A DNA stretch of 64,000 bases. Source: Actinomycetota bacterium (GTDB taxonomy: Bacteria; Actinomycetota; Thermoleophilia; Gaiellales; Gaiellaceae). Made by a program: the position numbers and the translations under genes. Below the pieces are notes generated by a model. It worked only from the letters and a program-made list of their open reading frames with translations, was not told where the DNA came from and searched no databases. The DNA is taken from contig PKYN01000016.1 of NCBI GenBank assembly GCA_003132665.1, forward strand, positions 83,930 through 147,929, in the 5' to 3' direction. Every line of letters starts with the position of its first letter. Position 1 is the stretch's first letter. Below are positions 42,569 to 49,630 of this stretch, piece after piece.

Positions 42569-43639
42569 TCAGTCGTAGAGCGCCACGGCCGCCAGGATGA
42601 CGTACAGCGCGATCAGCGCCACGCCCTCGAAGATCGTTCCCTCGCCGTCGCCGGTGATCTGCCAGACGGCGATCGCGGTCAAGAGCAGCGCCACGATGAG
42701 CACCGGCGCGATCGAGAAGGTGAGCGACTGGGCGAAGAACAGCGAGCAGAGAACGAGCAGCGGGAAGAGGAAGGCGGCGACCTGCGAGACGGAGTTCTTG
42801 ATCACCGAGATGGCGAGGTCGTGCTGGCGCTTCCAGGCCAGGGTCACGCCGACGGCGTTCTCGACCGCGTTACCGGCGATGGCCACGATCACGATTCCGG
42901 CGAATGTCGCGGAAATGTTGAAGCGGTCGATGGTCGGTCGCAGTTCGGCCACAAACCAGTCCGAGACGAAGGCGGCGCCGACGCCCGCGGCGAGAAGCAG
43001 CATCGCGGCCGGCGCGAATCCAAGCCGTGCCCGCCCTCGTGCGCGCTCCTTGTCGGAGCGCAGGTAGGGGAAGAGCCAGGTCAGATAGACACCGAGCAAG
43101 CAGACGGCGCCGATGATGGAGATGGCCTTGACGTGACGGGCGGCGCTGTTGTCGGCCGCAACCGAGACCCCGACCAGAGCAATGATGAAGACGGCGACTA
43201 GAAGCAGCGTCGCGGTGTCGTTGGGAAGACGGCGCCCAAAGCTCATCACCTTTCCCTCGCTGCGGAAGGAGCCCGCCACCAGCGCCAGCCCCAGCACGAG
43301 CAGCGCGTTTGCCAGCACCGAGCCGATCAGCGACGTCTGCGCCACCACGACCTCCCCGGCCGAGAGAGCGAAGAGAACGACGAAGAACTCGGGCAGGTTG
43401 CCCAGCGTCGATTGCAGCACGCCGGTAACGGCCGGCCCGAAGCGCTCCCCAACCTGCTCGGTGGCAAACGACACCGTCCAGGCGAGGCCGGCCAGCGCCA
43501 GCGCGGCGATCGTGAAGGAGAGCAGGGATGCGGCGCCCAGGTAATGTGCGACGCCCGCGGCCACCGAAACGAGCGTGACGAGAACGAGCGCGACGATTTC
43601 CAACGCTCGGAGCCCGCTCCTGTCTTGCCCTTCCGTCAC
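42569..43639 (-). CDS. Calcium/proton antiporter (CaCA, Cax type)
   Basis: 356 aa with about eleven helices. The two inverted alpha repeats are visible: GVLQSTLGNLPEFFVVLFAL in the first half and GNAVENAVGVTLAWKRQHDL in the second, each with the acidic residue that binds Ca2+. Matches CAX/ChaA-type exchangers. Stands alone between proline dehydrogenase and an aminotransferase. Confidence 0.93.
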   Translation of the reverse strand: MTEGQDRSGLRALEIVALVLVTLVSVAAGVAHYLGAASLLSFTIAALALAGLAWTVSFATEQVGERFGPAVTGVLQSTLGNLPEFFVVLFALSAGEVVVAQTSLIGSVLANALLVLGLALVAGSFRSEGKVMSFGRRLPNDTATLLLVAVFIIALVGVSVAADNSAARHVKAISIIGAVCLLGVYLTWLFPYLRSDKERARGRARLGFAPAAMLLLAAGVGAAFVSDWFVAELRPTIDRFNISATFAGIVIVAIAGNAVENAVGVTLAWKRQHDLAISVIKNSVSQVAAFLFPLLVLCSLFFAQSLTFSIAPVLIVALLLTAIAVWQITGDGEGTIFEGVALIALYVILAAVALYD

Positions 43640-43706
43640 GCGGCGATGCTACGCGATCGACTCGCCGGACGCAGCCGATCGATGCCTTTCGCTCGCGAAG
43701 AGACCG

Positions 43707-44900
43707 CTAGCCGAGCTCGGGCAAGGCGCGCCTGATACCGCGCACACCCTGGGCGATCCGCTGCTCGTTCTCGATCAGAGCGAAGCGAACGTGATCCTCG
43801 CCGCCGGGGCCGAAGCCGTTGCCGGCGCTGACCGCCACCTTGGCTTCCTTCATCAGCTTGATCGCGAACTCGAGCGCACCGAGGCTCCGGTAGGGCTCCG
43901 GAATCTTTGCCCAGACGAACATCGAGCCACGCGGCTTCTCGATCTCCCAGCCAATCCGGTTGAGCCCGTCGCAGAGCACGTCGCGGCGCGACTCGTAGAC
44001 GGCGCAGAGCTCCTTGGGGAAGTCCGGCGCCTCGTTCATGACCACCGTCGCGGCGATCTGAACCGGCTGAAAGGTGCCGTAGTCGAGATACGACTTGAGC
44101 CTGGCCAGCGCTTGGATGATCTCCGCGTTACCGAGCAGGAAGCCGACCCGCCAGCCGGCCATCGAGAACGACTTGGTCAGCGTGTAGAGCTCGACGCCCA
44201 CCTCGTCTCCGCCCTCCACCTGAAGCAGCGAAGGGGGCTGGTAGCCGTCGAAAGCGAGGTCTGCATAGGCGAAATCGTGAACGAGCACGACCTCCTTCTC
44301 ACGCGCGAAATCAACCGCCTTCTGCATGAAGTCGAGCTCGACTGTGAGCGTCGTCGGGTTGTGCGGGAAGGAGAAAACGATCACCCGCGGTCGCGGGCGG
44401 GCCTTCTCGAAGGCCTCGACCATGTTGCCGAAGAGGTCTTCGCCCTCCCGCATCGCCATGTCGAAGACGGTCGCGCCGGCGAATATGGGCGCGAAGCGGT
44501 GGATCGGATAGGTGGGCGTCGGGACGACAGCCGAATCGCCCGGCCCGAGCAACACCCACATCAGGTGAGAAAAGCCTTCCTTGGCGCCGATCGTGTTGAT
44601 CGCCTGCGTCTCGGGATCGAGCACCACGCCGAACTTACGCTCGTAGAGGTCGCAGACGGCCTTGCGCAGGCGCGGTATGCCGCGGCTCTGCGAGTAGCGG
44701 TGATTGCGCCCCTTCTCGGCCGCCTCCTTGAGCTTCTCGACCGCGAGCGGATGCGAGGGAAGGTCGGGGTTTCCGAAGCCCATGTCGATCACGTCCTCAC
44801 CCGCCCGGCGCAGCTCGATCTTGAGCGCATCGGTGCGAGCGAAGGCATAAGGAGGCAGGTCGACGACCCGCCTGAACTCGAGTGCAGACTTCGTGTTCAC
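43707..44900 (-). CDS. Class I/II aminotransferase (AlaC-like)
   Basis: 397 aa from the GTG at 44900. RVVDLPPYAFARTDALK near the start, DMGFGNPDLPSH, SRGIPRLRKAV, SFPHNPTTLTVE, VHDFAYADLAFDGY and the PLP lysine in TLTKSFSMAGWRVGF follow the AlaC/LL-DAP-aminotransferase-like group that makes alanine or related amino acids from pyruvate and glutamate. Downstream of the antiporter's opposite end; 10 bp from the next gene's stop. Confidence 0.88.
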   Translation of the reverse strand: MNTKSALEFRRVVDLPPYAFARTDALKIELRRAGEDVIDMGFGNPDLPSHPLAVEKLKEAAEKGRNHRYSQSRGIPRLRKAVCDLYERKFGVVLDPETQAINTIGAKEGFSHLMWVLLGPGDSAVVPTPTYPIHRFAPIFAGATVFDMAMREGEDLFGNMVEAFEKARPRPRVIVFSFPHNPTTLTVELDFMQKAVDFAREKEVVLVHDFAYADLAFDGYQPPSLLQVEGGDEVGVELYTLTKSFSMAGWRVGFLLGNAEIIQALARLKSYLDYGTFQPVQIAATVVMNEAPDFPKELCAVYESRRDVLCDGLNRIGWEIEKPRGSMFVWAKIPEPYRSLGALEFAIKLMKEAKVAVSAGNGFGPGGEDHVRFALIENEQRIAQGVRGIRRALPELG

Positions 44901-44910
44901 GCGCCTTAGC

Positions 44911-45204
44911 CTAGCGGCCGCGCATGAAACCCTGACGGGCAGCACTGACGAGCGCTACCGCCTCGGGGAAAAGGACGCGCATGGCATCGCGCATCGAGAT
45001 CGCCTGCTCGTCGATCGCCCCCGGGGCCTTGATCTGCGACAGCGCCGCGGCGGTCAACTCCACGGCGGTGTTGAGCGTCAACGTCGCGAACTGCTCGCGC
45101 TGCTGCTCGGCAATTGCCTCTGTCTGCTTCTCTGTGAACTCCTGCAGTTGGCGCATGAGCTCCTCGGGGTCGCCCCCGAACGGGAAGTTGAAGCCACCTT
45201 CCAA
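44911..45204 (-). CDS. 97-aa helical protein, TTG start
   Basis: The TTG at 45204 has GGGAGG five bases upstream and is preferred over longer frames. The protein begins LEGGFNFPFGGDPEELMRQL and continues as a long amphipathic helix (QEFTEKQTEAIAEQQREQFA) and a second helical half ending in VSAARQGFMRGR. Not recognised. It shares a 115-bp divergent promoter region with the coiled-coil gene and sits just upstream of the aminotransferase. Confidence 0.65.
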   Translation of the reverse strand: MEGGFNFPFGGDPEELMRQLQEFTEKQTEAIAEQQREQFATLTLNTAVELTAAALSQIKAPGAIDEQAISMRDAMRVLFPEAVALVSAARQGFMRGR

Positions 45205-45319
45205 AACGCCTCCCTTCGACGTGATCGAGATCACATTGTGACAAGAGAAGTCAAGCCGGCGCTTGCCCGGTTGCTCCTTGTCTTCCGACGCGGCGCCCGG
45301 CTGCCGTACGATGGAGGTC

Positions 45320-46660
45320 ATGAGCCTGGTCACCGGCCTACAAATTGTCGGCGCTGGTGCGATCGCTCTGGCGGCGATCGCGCTACTGCTTGCGGCGTTC
45401 AGTCGCGCGACGCGAAGCATCTCGGTCTCCATAGCCGTTCTGACCGGCGTCCTCGCCACGGCCGGCTGGGTCGCGGTCGTGCTCCAGCCAGGGCGCGATC
45501 TCGCTATCAGCGCCGCTGTGACGACCGCCGCCTTCACCGCCTCGCTGGGAGCGATCGCAATGGCGGTCGGACTCGAGCGGACGCGCCAGATCGATCATGA
45601 GCTGGAACGAGGCCGAACGATGCTCAGGTCGGAGATCGACGGCGATGTCCGGTCGAGGATCGGAGAGCTCGAACGGATTCTGGCGCGCGCTCGCGCCGAT
45701 TCCTCGTCTCAACTGGCCGAGCAGGAGCGAGCCCTGGCCGAGACGAGACGACATTCGGTCGCCGAAGCCGAGCAGTCCCTGAAAGAAAAGCTCGCGCAGA
45801 TGCTTGCCAAGACTCAGCGCGACGTCGAGGAACGAATCGAGAGCTGGCAGCGCGACCTTGGGCACAGCGAGACCGCGATCTCGCGCGAGGTCAGCGAGCT
45901 CGTTCGCGGTGTACAGGGAATGGTCCAGGAGACGAGGGCCCGCATCGAGGTCGACGGCGAGCGCATCACCGCCGAGAGCGAGGAGCAAAGAGCCTTGATC
46001 GTCCGCCTGCGCGAAGAGATGTCGAGTTCGATCGAGCAGGCTATGGCCGGCAATCAGGACGAGCTCGAGAAGTTCGCCAACGAGCGCCGGCGCGCCATCC
46101 AGGACATCGTCGAGCGACTAACTCGGCGCGAGCGCGAGGTGATGGAGAGAGTCGAACGCGAAGAGGCCGAGATACAACGGCGCATCCAGGCGGGAGCCGC
46201 GGAGATCGAGCGCAAGCATCTCGAACAGCTACAGCGCTTCACCGAGCGCACCGTGAGCAGCGTGTCCGACGATCACGCGAGCCAGTTCGACGACGCGATG
46301 AGAGAGGCGCGTGAGGAAGCCGCACGGCGCCTCCACCGCGAGCTCGAGCGCGGCGTCGAGGCCTACGGCCGCCGGGCGCAGGCGATGCTCGACGACCGCT
46401 TGCGCGTACTCAGCGACGAGAGCGCGGGCAAGATCGATACGCGCATGAAGGGGGCGCTGCAGGAGATGCGCGAGCGCGCCGACCGTAGCTGGGCCACGCT
46501 CGAGAAACGAGTCGCCGACTTCGAGCTCGAGCTGCGCGCCCGCCTGGAGAACCTCGCCTCCGAGACCGAGGTGAGGCGCTCGCCACCCGAGGCTCGCGCT
46601 CGAGATCATCGCGTGGACGACCTGCGCGGGAGCTCGGGCGCCAACGAGACGGAGCGCTAG
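45320..46660 (+). CDS. Three-helix membrane protein with long coiled coil
   Basis: 446 aa from the ATG at 45320, six bases after GGAGG. Three hydrophobic segments in residues 1-90 (LQIVGAGAIALAAIALLLAA, SISVSIAVLTGVLATAGWVA, AAVTTAAFTASLGAIAMAVG) are followed by about 330 residues of almost pure charged helix rich in Glu, Arg and Ala, with heptad-like spacing (RIGELERILARARAD, EEQRALIVRLREEMSSSIEQ). The end is disordered and acidic/basic. It resembles no family I know; roles could include a membrane-anchored scaffold, chemoreceptor-like rod or septal spacer. Its stop overlaps the next gene's stop by 4 nt (convergent). Confidence 0.75.
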   Translation: MSLVTGLQIVGAGAIALAAIALLLAAFSRATRSISVSIAVLTGVLATAGWVAVVLQPGRDLAISAAVTTAAFTASLGAIAMAVGLERTRQIDHELERGRTMLRSEIDGDVRSRIGELERILARARADSSSQLAEQERALAETRRHSVAEAEQSLKEKLAQMLAKTQRDVEERIESWQRDLGHSETAISREVSELVRGVQGMVQETRARIEVDGERITAESEEQRALIVRLREEMSSSIEQAMAGNQDELEKFANERRRAIQDIVERLTRREREVMERVEREEAEIQRRIQAGAAEIERKHLEQLQRFTERTVSSVSDDHASQFDDAMREAREEAARRLHRELERGVEAYGRRAQAMLDDRLRVLSDESAGKIDTRMKGALQEMRERADRSWATLEKRVADFELELRARLENLASETEVRRSPPEARARDHRVDDLRGSSGANETER

Positions 46661-46857
46661 AGGAGGATCTCGGCGGCCGTCTCGTGACGGCAGCCGCGCA
46701 GGATCAGCTCGACTGCGCGATGGAGGTCGATCTCGCTGTGCGCCAGACGCTCGGCCAGCGGCATCGGGTATCCGGCCTCGATCAGCACGTGCAGCCGCCA
46801 GCTGGCGACCCTGGCCTGCTCGTTCTCGATCTCGACTGTTCTGGCCGGTTCCACCAT
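46657..46857 (-). CDS. 66-aa hypothetical protein
   Basis: Starts at the ATG at 46857. Sequence ENEQARVASWRLHVLIEAGY, PMPLAERLAHSEIDLHRAVE and LILRGCRHETAAEIL reads as three short helices resembling a UBA-like or small helical domain. Conserved-looking small proteins of this pattern (GYP...LA....DLHRAV.L...GC) occur in actinobacterial genomes. Function unknown. Confidence 0.65.
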   Translation of the reverse strand: MVEPARTVEIENEQARVASWRLHVLIEAGYPMPLAERLAHSEIDLHRAVELILRGCRHETAAEILL

Positions 46858-46919
46858 TGGACACGAATCCCGTGCTGCGCAGTCTGACGGGGGCGGCGGC
46901 TGGCACCGGCAGCCGGCCT

Positions 46920-47993
46920 TTACGTCTCGTCCGAGTCTCCGGCGCCCGGTCTCTTCTTCACGTGTATCCGGTGTCGCGTCGGTTCGCTCTTCAAGTCGAC
47001 CTGGCCGGCCTCCGGCATCTCCTTCAGGATCGCGTAGCTCAGACCCTCCCGAGCGAGGAAGATCATCCCGATCCCGATCCCGACCGAGGCCTCGATCGCC
47101 TGCAGCCCGACGCCGAAGGCCACGCCGCGCGAGGTGGCGACACCGTACGAGAGAAGCGGCGCCGCTACGGCGGCCTGGTACAGGCCCACGTTCCCGGGCC
47201 AGAGCGGAAAGAGGATCGCCACGTTCAACAAAAGCAAGACGAGCGCGGCCGCCGGGAGCGGCGCATGGATGCCGAAGGCTCTCATGGCGGTGTAGACCGC
47301 CAGCAGCTGCAGCGCCCAGCCGGCGAACTGGAAGGCGACCGCGATCGCAGCGGCCAGCGGCGCGTGCATCACACCGAGGCCCTGTCGCGCCATAGCGATC
47401 AGCCGGCGCACGGGCCCGAGCCCGTCCAGCGGCGAGCCGCCGCGCTGGCGGGCGACCAGGAGAGCCAGCACGAACAGCGCCAGGCCGACGATCACGAACA
47501 GCTCCACGGTCGTCACAGCCCACTGCGGCATGCGAGCGGTCGCAAACACGAACGCGATCAACGCGAGCACTGGGAAGAGATCGAAGACCCGGTGCGCGAA
47601 GACCGTTCCCAGCAGCGTCGCCCAAATGCCCTTCCTCTTCCCGGCGCGCCGCGTCAGCACGGCCACCCTGGCCACCTCGCCGATCCGGCCCGGCAGCACG
47701 GCGTTTGCGAACAACCCGACCGAGAAAGCCGATATGACCGCGCGGTAGCCCGGGCGCGGCGGCTCGATCGCCTGGTCGATCACGGTCTTCCAGGCCATCG
47801 CGCGGGCGACGATCGAGAGCAGATTCAGGCCGAGAGCGACGGCCACCCAACCCCAGCGCACCGAGTTGAAGGTAGAGCCGAGCTGCGACCAGTTGGGGCC
47901 GTGCAGCCAGAGCACGACTCCGGCCGCGACCAGGAAGAGAACGACGAACAGGGCGGCCGCAAGCACACGCGTTCGATAGCCGGGCGCCCTCAC
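46920..47993 (-). CDS. Lysylphosphatidylglycerol synthase-like (UPF0104) membrane protein
   Basis: 357 aa with about eight helices. LSIVARAMAWKTVIDQAI, GLFANAVLPGRIGEVARV, TVFAHRVFDLFPVL, NVAILFPLWPGNVGLYQAAV and AVAAPLLSYGVATS are the motifs of the MprF-like flippase domain family. Paired by a 4-nt overlap (47990-47993) with a glycosyltransferase, it may move or help assemble a glycolipid across the membrane; the substrate is inferred only from this pairing. Confidence 0.87.
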   Translation of the reverse strand: MRAPGYRTRVLAAALFVVLFLVAAGVVLWLHGPNWSQLGSTFNSVRWGWVAVALGLNLLSIVARAMAWKTVIDQAIEPPRPGYRAVISAFSVGLFANAVLPGRIGEVARVAVLTRRAGKRKGIWATLLGTVFAHRVFDLFPVLALIAFVFATARMPQWAVTTVELFVIVGLALFVLALLVARQRGGSPLDGLGPVRRLIAMARQGLGVMHAPLAAAIAVAFQFAGWALQLLAVYTAMRAFGIHAPLPAAALVLLLLNVAILFPLWPGNVGLYQAAVAAPLLSYGVATSRGVAFGVGLQAIEASVGIGIGMIFLAREGLSYAILKEMPEAGQVDLKSEPTRHRIHVKKRPGAGDSDET

Positions 47994-49141
47994 TGTTGAG
48001 CCGCCGCCTCGGCGTCAAAGCGGCCGTCGATTGACCGCTCGTATATCGAGAGCAGGCGCTTGGCGATGTCGCGCCAGTCGTAGCGCTCGCGAACGATCTC
48101 GCGCGCAACCTCGCCCATACGCTGCCGGCGCGGCTCGTCCTCGAGCAATCCGATGACCGCGTTCTTCAACGCCTCGTCATCGCCGGGAGGCACAGCCACG
48201 CCCGCACGCTCGTCGAAGACGTCTCGGTAGCCGGGGATGTCCGAGGCGACCACGGGCGTCGCGGAGGCGAAGGCGCGCGTGAGCACCATGCCGAAGCTCT
48301 CGCCGCCGAGCGACGGAGCCACCAGCAGCTTCGAGCTCGCCAGCTCGGCCGACAGCTCCTCCTCGCTGAGGAAGCCCGGCACGTCGAGTCCGGCCTCGTG
48401 CAGCCGGTGACGAGACAGCAGGAGTCGCACCGAGAGTGGATCGGCGCCGATCACGCGCAGGGTGGCCCCCGTGCGCCGGTGGATCTCGGGCCAGGCCTTG
48501 AGCAGCGTCAGCAGGCCCTTACGCGGATCGTGCCGGCCGATAAAGATGATCTTGTTCTCCCGCCCTCCCGCCTCCGCGTGTTTGGGAACGAGGATCCCGT
48601 TGGGGACGATCTCGTAGTGCGCCGGCGCCCAGCGCGAGATCGAGGCGCGCGCCTGCTCGGAAACGGCGATGCGGGCGTCGAGGCGGTCGAGCAGCCCGCC
48701 CCAGACCGGCATGCCGATCTTCATCCAGCCGAGATTGCCGGAGGCGTGGAAGGTCGCGACAGTCGTGCAGCGGGCGAGCGCCAGAGCGATCACCGCGATC
48801 GCCGGCGTCATCGGCTCGTGCACATGAATCAGATCGAAGCGCTCGCGCTCGAGCAGGCGCTTCATGCGCGGGTAGACGCCGGGGCTGAGGATGATGTTCG
48901 GGAGCGAGTCGTTCGCCGGCACGATCACCGAGCGGCCGACCGAGATCACCCCGTCGGGCGGTGGGTCGTGGCGGCCGCTGCGCGGATGGAGGATGCGCGT
49001 GAGCCAACCGGGCGGGTCGCTACCGACGATCGTCCTGGTCTCGACTCCGAGCTCGCGCAGAGCGACGGCCTGGTTCTGAGCGTGCTCCAGCACGCCTCCC
49101 CAGTACGACCACGAATAGGGCACGACGATCCCAACCTTCAT
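47990..49141 (-). CDS. Glycosyltransferase family 4, PimA-like
   Basis: 383 aa from the ATG at 49141. KVGIVVPYSWSYWGGVLEHA (residues 2-21) is the hallmark start of PimA-type phosphatidylinositol mannosyltransferases. FDLIHVHEPMTP, VATFHASGN, FIGRHDPRKGLLTLLKAW and APSLGGESFGMVLTRAFASA (donor-binding EX7E) follow. Likely uses GDP-mannose with an inositol lipid, consistent with an actinobacterial envelope, but other acceptor lipids are possible. Confidence 0.88.
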   Translation of the reverse strand: MKVGIVVPYSWSYWGGVLEHAQNQAVALRELGVETRTIVGSDPPGWLTRILHPRSGRHDPPPDGVISVGRSVIVPANDSLPNIILSPGVYPRMKRLLERERFDLIHVHEPMTPAIAVIALALARCTTVATFHASGNLGWMKIGMPVWGGLLDRLDARIAVSEQARASISRWAPAHYEIVPNGILVPKHAEAGGRENKIIFIGRHDPRKGLLTLLKAWPEIHRRTGATLRVIGADPLSVRLLLSRHRLHEAGLDVPGFLSEEELSAELASSKLLVAPSLGGESFGMVLTRAFASATPVVASDIPGYRDVFDERAGVAVPPGDDEALKNAVIGLLEDEPRRQRMGEVAREIVRERYDWRDIAKRLLSIYERSIDGRFDAEAAAQQ

Positions 49142-49218
49142 CCCGTCGAACCCTAACCGAGTGCGAGAGCCGAGAGCGAGAATCGGATCAGCAAGCGAAG
49201 AGAAGATACGCCCTCGAA

Positions 49219-49233
49219 TACTCCCTCGGAGTA
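49219..49233. promoter_or_regulatory. Operator-like palindrome between glycosyltransferase and LuxR gene
   Basis: TACTCC (49219-49224) and GGAGTA (49228-49233) are inverted repeats separated by three bases, in the 129-bp divergent gap. It could bind one of the regulators of this region; no second copy was found. Confidence 0.25.
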
Positions 49234-49270
49234 CTTTCTGCGCCTCGAGTCGAGCTCTAGGCTCACAGCC

Positions 49271-49534
49271 ATGCATCTCCAGCTCATCCGCACGTCGCCG
49301 GCGATCACCGACCGACAGCGGCAGATCGTCGCCTTGATCGCCGCCGGCTGCTCAAACCAAGAGGTGGGACGGCACCTCGGTATCTCAGCACGAACGGCGA
49401 AGGCGCATTGCGACACGCTTCGCCGGAAGCTCGGCGTCGAGCGGCGACGGCAGATACCGGGCGCCTATTACCGGCTCACCGGTAATGATCCGTTCATGCA
49501 AGCGCTCTCCGACTCGATTCTTCAAGGAGGGTGA
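49271..49534 (+). CDS. Single-domain LuxR-type DNA-binding protein
   Basis: 87 aa consisting of just the GerE/LuxR helix-turn-helix: SPAITDRQRQIVALIAAGCS (helix 1), NQEVGRHLGISARTAKAHCD (scaffold, HTH), then LRRKLGVERRRQIPGAYYRL. No sensor domain. No Shine-Dalgarno precedes the ATG, so it may be leaderless. It starts a cluster of LuxR-type regulators. Confidence 0.82.
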   Translation: MHLQLIRTSPAITDRQRQIVALIAAGCSNQEVGRHLGISARTAKAHCDTLRRKLGVERRRQIPGAYYRLTGNDPFMQALSDSILQGG

Positions 49535-49630
49535 TCGGCGCGCCCGCGGCCACTCGGTCGCGGGCGCATCTCACGGGCCGGCAGGCGCGATGCTCGTGAG
49601 GGAAGACACAAAGCCGGTTAGCGTACGCGC

